DNA from: Paragonimus skrjabini miyazakii
Lineage: Eukaryota; Platyhelminthes; Trematoda; Plagiorchiida; Troglotrematidae
Reading direction: 5' to 3'
Assembly: GCA_014338405.1 (NCBI GenBank)
Contig: JTDE01000424.1
Location: 146,510-210,509, forward strand
DNA length: 64,000 bases
Below the pieces are notes generated by a model. That model saw only the letters and a program-made list of their open reading frames with translations, did not search any database and was not told the DNA's origin. The translations under genes and the position numbers were made by a program. Shown in pieces: positions 58,843 through 64,000 of the stretch (positions are counted from its first letter, which is position 1; every line of letters begins with the position of its first letter).

Positions 58843-60729
58843 TGCTTTTGTTAATCATACTGTTTAAATGGCCTGTGACAATCCTGGCCTCTGAGACACC
58901 CATGTGCAGAACACAACACGCAATAGTTTTTGGTCCACCAAACGTGACGGCACGACGACAGTCAACCATGAGTGCTCTGACTGGCCTGATGCGGTTGATC
59001 CGTCAACTTCGAACCATGACAGCCTTTCGCGGTTAACACGGCTAAGTGGGGCAACACTGTGTTACATCGGCAAACAATTCTTTTGTGTACTGCTATTTAT
59101 AAAGTACTTATGGCTCGAGATAATGTAGACAGCTCCTTGTCTTCGGTTTCTATTGTATCAAGGCTAGCCTCAGGATCGAGTTAGTTCGTTACCACCCAAT
59201 AGTCCCGTGAGTTCAAGTACCACATGATTACTCAGAGAAACCATCCAAATTAAAATACTTTTCAGCAATGAAGATAACTCTATACCATGGATTTCTGCTC
59301 GTCTCAGTGGATGTCGTCTGTACACTTCAATGAGTAAGGGTATATGCATCAACTCCTGTTATGTTAAAAATCTTACAAAATTGAATAGTTGGTGCACTGT
59401 CTGTACATGCAGTTGCAATCTCAATTCACCTTTCATTTAGGAAACATTTAGTATGGTGTTCAAAGCAGAAAGAAAATTTCATATTTTAACTTGAGTAGGT
59501 AAGGTTTTCAAGCTTCCGAACGTTTGGCTTTGCAATATGATATGCCATGATTGTATCAACATTCGTTTCAGATTTCTTCAGATGCCTAACAAACTCATTC
59601 GCTCATCCTTTCAGGTTAACAGCATATCCTACTCCAGATGGCAACATTGCAGTTCGCCCGGCATGAATGAAGTCATGATACTTAAAAAAGAGTGACTGAC
59701 TCTGAATATAGATCATCCGGTGAGCATTTCTCACGTAATCTACAGTAGAAGACATCAGCCAAAGACAAGTACGTAGTAAACAACACTCTATGAGTTGCAG
59801 AGCGACTAACTATGTATTATTATTTTTATTGTTAGCTCTGATTATGTGGTCTAATAGCGTACAGGAAATTGGTGATTCCATAAATATTGCTGGTTTGAAA
59901 ATTGTGTGACTCGGTCGACTGACATCTCCTTGACATTCATTAACAAGAAGGGAATTAGGAAACAGCATGAACTTTGATGAACAATTGGGCATACACATAC
60001 TCTGTCTTCATCAATCTGTTGTTTATTTGTGTTCATTGGTTGCCATATCATTTTCATTCGGTCGGACTGTATCAGTTGGATTGATGGGCGGATTCACATT
60101 TGACGACTGGCTGCGCTTTGTCTTCTATCAAATCGGTTCCGACCACTCGTCAGTGACCATCACTGAGTCATTGCCATGTCCCTCTTGAGTTACTGGACAC
60201 CACTGCTATGATAACAAAGTACATTGGGTCCGGGTAATTGTTCACCGCCAGATCTCAGCTAGAACTTAGCCGAAAATACACCACTACAATCGCACACACT
60301 GTTTCGCACAACTGGCATGTCTCAGCACCCACTGTCGATTGATAAAAATGTGTGAACAGGGCGTGTACTCGTTCCTGACTGCGTTCCCTGTTTCCAGCCT
60401 TTCGGACTATAAAGGTTACTACAACACCTTTTACGTTCTTTTCAATTAGTATCACACCACTCGTTAGCATTGTTGATTGGTTTTTGATACCACCAAGTTT
60501 GGCGACTGATTAGAGCATATCACGGATTGGTACACATGCTTACTCGATCAGTGTGACGCGCTCCATTATTTCAAATTACTGGAATTCATACAGTTGACCG
60601 TTACTCTCCATCTCTCTCCCGATATCTTGCATCATTGGTCTTCAGACGACCCAATAAGACGTCCGTCTGTGCATTACTACTCACGGAACCACGGTTTATA
60701 TCCAGCTTTCACGATTCAAAACACATAGA
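58843..60729. other. No supported gene
   Basis: AT-rich, with short ORFs on both strands that overlap each other and lack splice context. Confidence 0.4.
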
Positions 60730-60986
60730 TTGAACACCACATTCAACTGATCGCATTTCCGTGGCCTTTCCAAGTTGGCCCACTTCTCGACAAGGAGCAC
60801 TGAACCCGCGTTTCGCTCTCATTAGAGCCCGTTTGTGGTGCATGTTTTTACCACGGTCGGGATTAGAACTCCGGTCAGGCTTTCATAAGACAACCGTGTT
60901 GACCACTGCGCCATTAACCTCACATTAGGCACGATCGAATTCTGATATGTGACCGCTCGACCACTTTCGCTTGTGAGTAATGATCA
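60730..60986 (-). repeat. SINE copy E, hammerhead decayed
   Basis: Matches copy A in order on the minus strand (plus: ATTGAACACC...GATCGCATTTCC, GTTGACCACTGCGCCATTAA, CACTTTCGCTTGTGAGTAAT). At the ribozyme position (60797-60841) the core reads CAAACGG, where CTGACGA is expected. Stem II is GCTCT/AGAGC with a proper G-C closing pair, and GAAA is kept. Probably inactive. Confidence 0.72.
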
Positions 60987-62601
60987 GAACACGTCAATTG
61001 CTGAATTAGCCCAAGTAACTGTAGACTCGCACCTCAACAATCAATTTCAATCAGCATACCAAACGCGACAGCGACGAGTTGAAGCGATCTTCTTTATCTA
61101 GTCACGTGCTTTAGAAGTTAAACAACTAGCCTTTCAGCACGTAAAATATGTAATCGATCTGAATGGTCTCTGTAAACACTGAAATGAGAATGTGTGTTTA
61201 CTAAACGGAAAATACCACAAGTAGCCCATTGCTTCTCCCTAAACACTATGAATACGTCTGTTAACATTTTCGTTTGTTATTGTGTTGACCAATGTATCGG
61301 TGTATTCTACATTTTCCAAAAAACGCTAATTGTACCATTCATCGGTTATCATATTCGACTGGTCGCCCTACAATCTCAGGAAATCCGTGTGGCTTGTTAG
61401 CTTGGTAAAGTATACTAAGATGTCAATAATAACAGATCGACAACTGAAATGGCGACTGTTTTGAAGTGGGTGTGGAAAATTTTGTCCAATTCACCGCATC
61501 CTTGTCGACTCTGTGCTTAATTAATGTGTTGAATCGAAACGACAAAAAACTACTTAATGTTTCTTTTTGCAGAATTACAACTCAGAACCTGGACGTATAT
61601 TTCTCTCGCTTCACCCACTTTCCCCAGTTTTAGGTGTTGTCATTTATGTAACAAAGAAACGGGAAAAATTTGCACACCTGTCGTCTAATAAGACTTGTCC
61701 ATTTGTTGCGAATGGTAACCATCGCCTTGCTGCTCCTGAGGAAATCAGTGTTAAAAGACGAGGATTGTACATTCTTCTCGTGGAGTTCAACAAGCAGACA
61801 ACAGCGAATGTTCCTTCCAGTTTTTATTGACAACGAACGACCTTTGGTACTTGAACTGCTGAGTCATCGTTTGTCTTCTCCATATCAAGGACTGTCATGG
61901 GCTTAAAGTGGTCACATAATTGTCAGCCGTAACTACTGTGGTTGTTTCAAGGATTGCAGATCTATGTGAACCACATGCTTAAACCCTGATCATGCACTTA
62001 CATACATCAGGTTTTTTGCGCGTTTCAATGAACCGGTTGGCAGCATCTGAAACTGATAAGCCTGTCACAGTGACCTGCGCTTTAAACCATCACCCCAAGT
62101 GGCTTGCGCTGCACCACTTGCGGTTCCACTCACACGTCACGTATCCGGTGTAAACCTGAAGGAATAAGACCAGTAGGTGTGTGAGTGAGGCCTTTGTGTC
62201 CAGCCGGCCAATGCTGGTTAGCCAATTGAATGACTAGCACGAAAAGGAAACCCTTATCTCTCAGAAAATAAACAGTGAGAGAGACTGCAATGACAAAATC
62301 AATACTAGGAGGAATGATGTGTGCAATGTAATACAAAAAGCATTTCAGTATATGAGTGCATGTCAGTGCATTCCGAGGAGGATAAAGTTGAAAAACAAAA
62401 CTCAAAGTTGAACTACGAACAGATCAGACAGACGATTCACCATTCAGTACACCAACAAAGCTCAAGAAAAGGGTAGGTAGAAGATCACAGGCACCCCAGT
62501 ATCTGAAAAGAGGAGCGGATTAGTTGCCAAATGACCATGGTCTTGGTCTATGCAATCATTATCAAAAATAGAATGGATATGCTGATATGACCTACTTTAG
62601 C
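60987..62601. other. No supported gene
   Basis: Includes a good-looking acceptor at 61571-61572 (TTTCTTTTTGCAG) followed by 86 open codons with no convincing donor; see rejected items. Otherwise unremarkable. Confidence 0.35.
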
Positions 62602-62856
62602 CTAACGTACTCGTCGTGTCTTCGCCGACGGTGCACTATGAGTACGTTGGTGACCAACTAATCCCCAACGGCCAGCGCATTCGCGGTGGCACACATCGCA
62701 TCGCCATATAGTCATGTCACCACGACCTATGACACTGATGGTTCTCTTGCGTACCGCGCGCTTTCGTTCTCGGCCACACAGTAACTGCTTGTTGAACTCG
62801 CGGAGGCCCCTCCGAATCGTATTCCTCCAGGCAGTCCGGTTAAACGCTAAGTCTTC
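62602..62856 (-). pseudogene. LINE C-terminal fragment with zinc-finger tail
   Basis: An uninterrupted minus-strand frame of 84 codons with a natural stop (62602-62604). It reads DLAFNRTAWRNTIRRGLREF, then a basic linker, then WRCDVCHRECAGRWGLVGHQ followed by RTH. The arrangement, Trp-x-x-x-x-Arg near the RT end followed by a C-x2-C...H-x3-H finger, is the C-terminus of APE-type LINEs such as the one at 44430-47254. There is no ATG, and nothing upstream is recognised as RT, so it is a 5'-truncated insertion or fragment. Confidence 0.75.
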
Positions 62857-63107
62857 CTAACATCTGTACAGCATTACTGAGCAACCATTTCAGCATCAGA
62901 CACAAATCAACACAGCCTAATTAGCTGAACTATAAGCGCTCAGCTCTTACCACATCCTGCTGTCCTCTGATATAGCAATCCCTCCGCCAGACAACGGCTG
63001 CAGCAGAATGCTGAAGTTTAATGGACATAATGCACTATTGGGCTGAAAAGAAACACTTCAGTCAGAAATTCCAGGGAGCTTCCCCTTCTCCTCGAGACTA
63101 CAGACCG

Positions 63108-63260
63108 TCGGAAAGGGCTTGAGCATTGAGAGTGTCAACCATCAAAGAATTAGCCTGATCCGTTTTGTATCAAATACGCTTACCACTTCTGTGTTCCAGA
63201 AAATAAACAAAACTAGAGAACGGCGTACCTGCGAGAAACAAGTTGGGTTTTACGAACACG
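63108..63260 (+). pseudogene. Non-LTR RT fragment
   Basis: One frame encodes ESVNHQRISLIRFVSNTLTT and INKTRERRTCEKQVGFYEHG, matching the LINE RT block usually of the form NYRGISLxxxxxKLLxxxI...RERxxREEQAGFRxGR. The frame begins after a stop and ends at a TAA (about 63275), and no start codon is present. It lies about 250 bases from the divergent LINE fragment on the minus strand. The two need not be from the same family. Confidence 0.62.
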
Positions 63261-63299
63261 GCCAAGCTTGTCTAAATTAATTGAGATTTACGTTTCGTG

Positions 63300-64000
63300 T
63301 TATCTCAGCAGGAAGACAAACCTTTACATAATGAAGTCATGATCTGGACAACCCCTATTACATCCTGCTCCAAGAGGCCCTGAGGGGTTGATTCTCAATA
63401 AATTACGTACACCTAATTATCACCAGTAAATCCTCTACACATAGGCCAACCTATGCCAGACCTCCCCCAGGCTAGGTATTGAGGAACTCTGGTGGGTTCA
63501 TTCTGGGAAATTAAATTATATAAGTAACAGATTACTCTGTTGGCAGAACTTATTTACAGTCGGATCTTGTTAATATATAACGTGTACTGTTTCATTCCGT
63601 GGCTATAGCTGCATTTCCAGAGTCTCAAAACCAAGTTGGATGGGTGTATACATGACAGGCAAATCTCACTCCAAGATTCCTGATGATTTCTTCGCCCATT
63701 AATCATGGCCGATATATTCGGACGTCCGCCAAATTGTTGCGTCGGTGTGTCTCAGCGTTTGATACTTCCATGAATGTATGCTATTGGATTCATCCAATTT
63801 TCTTTCCCCTAGTTCCATTTGTTTTTCCTTAAGGTCGGAAAAATCGTATAGCAAAAGTTCTTGCCCAGCTAATAAAGAAATGTGTAACTAAAAGTGATTC
63901 GCTCCCTCTTTAAAAATCTACACACGTTTAAAAGCAATGTTACATTAACCCAACAGCAAGTGATAGTCACCGTGTGTAAACTACTTGAACCTTTCTAGTA
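63300..64000. other. No supported gene
   Basis: AT-rich sequence with no recognisable content. Confidence 0.4.

Noticed and set aside
61573..61830. Exon after the strong acceptor TTTCTTTTTGCAG
   Set aside because: The acceptor is good and the frame is open for 86 codons, but the only donors are weak (GTAACA, GTAACC) and the peptide is unrecognised. RNA reads at 61573 would revive it.
1..64000. Bacterial genes, CRISPR arrays, tRNA or rRNA genes
   Set aside because: No regularly spaced repeats, no ribosomal RNA similarity and no complete cloverleaf. The tRNA-like A and B boxes belong to SINEs.

Overview
The window looks like an intergenic and intronic stretch of a parasitic flatworm nuclear genome, most likely a digenean fluke. 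The evidence is the repeat content: a CsRn1-like Ty3/Gypsy remnant, several Penelope-like elements with GIY-YIG endonuclease remains, APE-type and R2-like non-LTR elements, and a tRNA-derived SINE carrying a hammerhead ribozyme, a combination known from schistosomes. Host exons are few, short and flanked by consensus splice sites. No operons, bacterial genes, CRISPR arrays or canonical tRNA/rRNA genes were seen. A 100-base run of N at 36595-36694 is an assembly gap. All identifications were made by eye, without database searches.

Layout. 1-131: end of a cysteine-bearing exon (minus). 1469-2120 and 10650-11145: two Ser/Pro-rich exons on the minus strand with good acceptors and matching phase, probably one host gene. 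2795-2880: a fragment of elongation factor 1-alpha, directly beside a decayed CsRn1-like pol (2890-5090, plus). 12833-17068: a nearly complete Ty3/Gypsy element (minus) with two 199-bp LTRs. 21285-23272: decayed Penelope-like element A (minus). 26338-26642 and 53689-54006: two copies of a roughly 310-bp repeat, the second nested inside Penelope-like element C. 27780-28265: Tc1/mariner remnant. 30245-31420: Penelope-like element B, with a short inverted duplicate of its RT. 34184-34401: foldback element. 39698-40240: R2-like RT remnant. 44430-47290: APE-type LINE with a tandem 3' tail. 52232-54372: Penelope-like element C (minus), the best preserved of the three. 57700-58030: another RT remnant. 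62602-62856 and 63108-63260: two further LINE pieces.

The most interesting system is the SINE family with copies at 12377-12768, 34465-34856, 56446-56730, 56741-56934 and 60730-60986, plus 3'-end fragments at 26703-26833 and 43319-43400. Its sense strand carries pol III A/B-box-like motifs, followed about 25 bases later by a complete hammerhead core: stem I, CTGACGA, stem II, GAAA, and a GTC cleavage triplet. Two copies (12452-12496 and 34541-34585) keep every core base. Others are decayed in the core, which gives a natural series of probably active and probably dead copies.

How the parts relate: the autonomous elements (LINE, Penelope-like, Gypsy) are all broken here, so this is a graveyard rather than a set of active loci. 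Host information is limited to a handful of exons separated by kilobases of repeat-rich intron. Short uninterrupted ORFs in the rest are about what chance predicts for this base composition and are not annotated.
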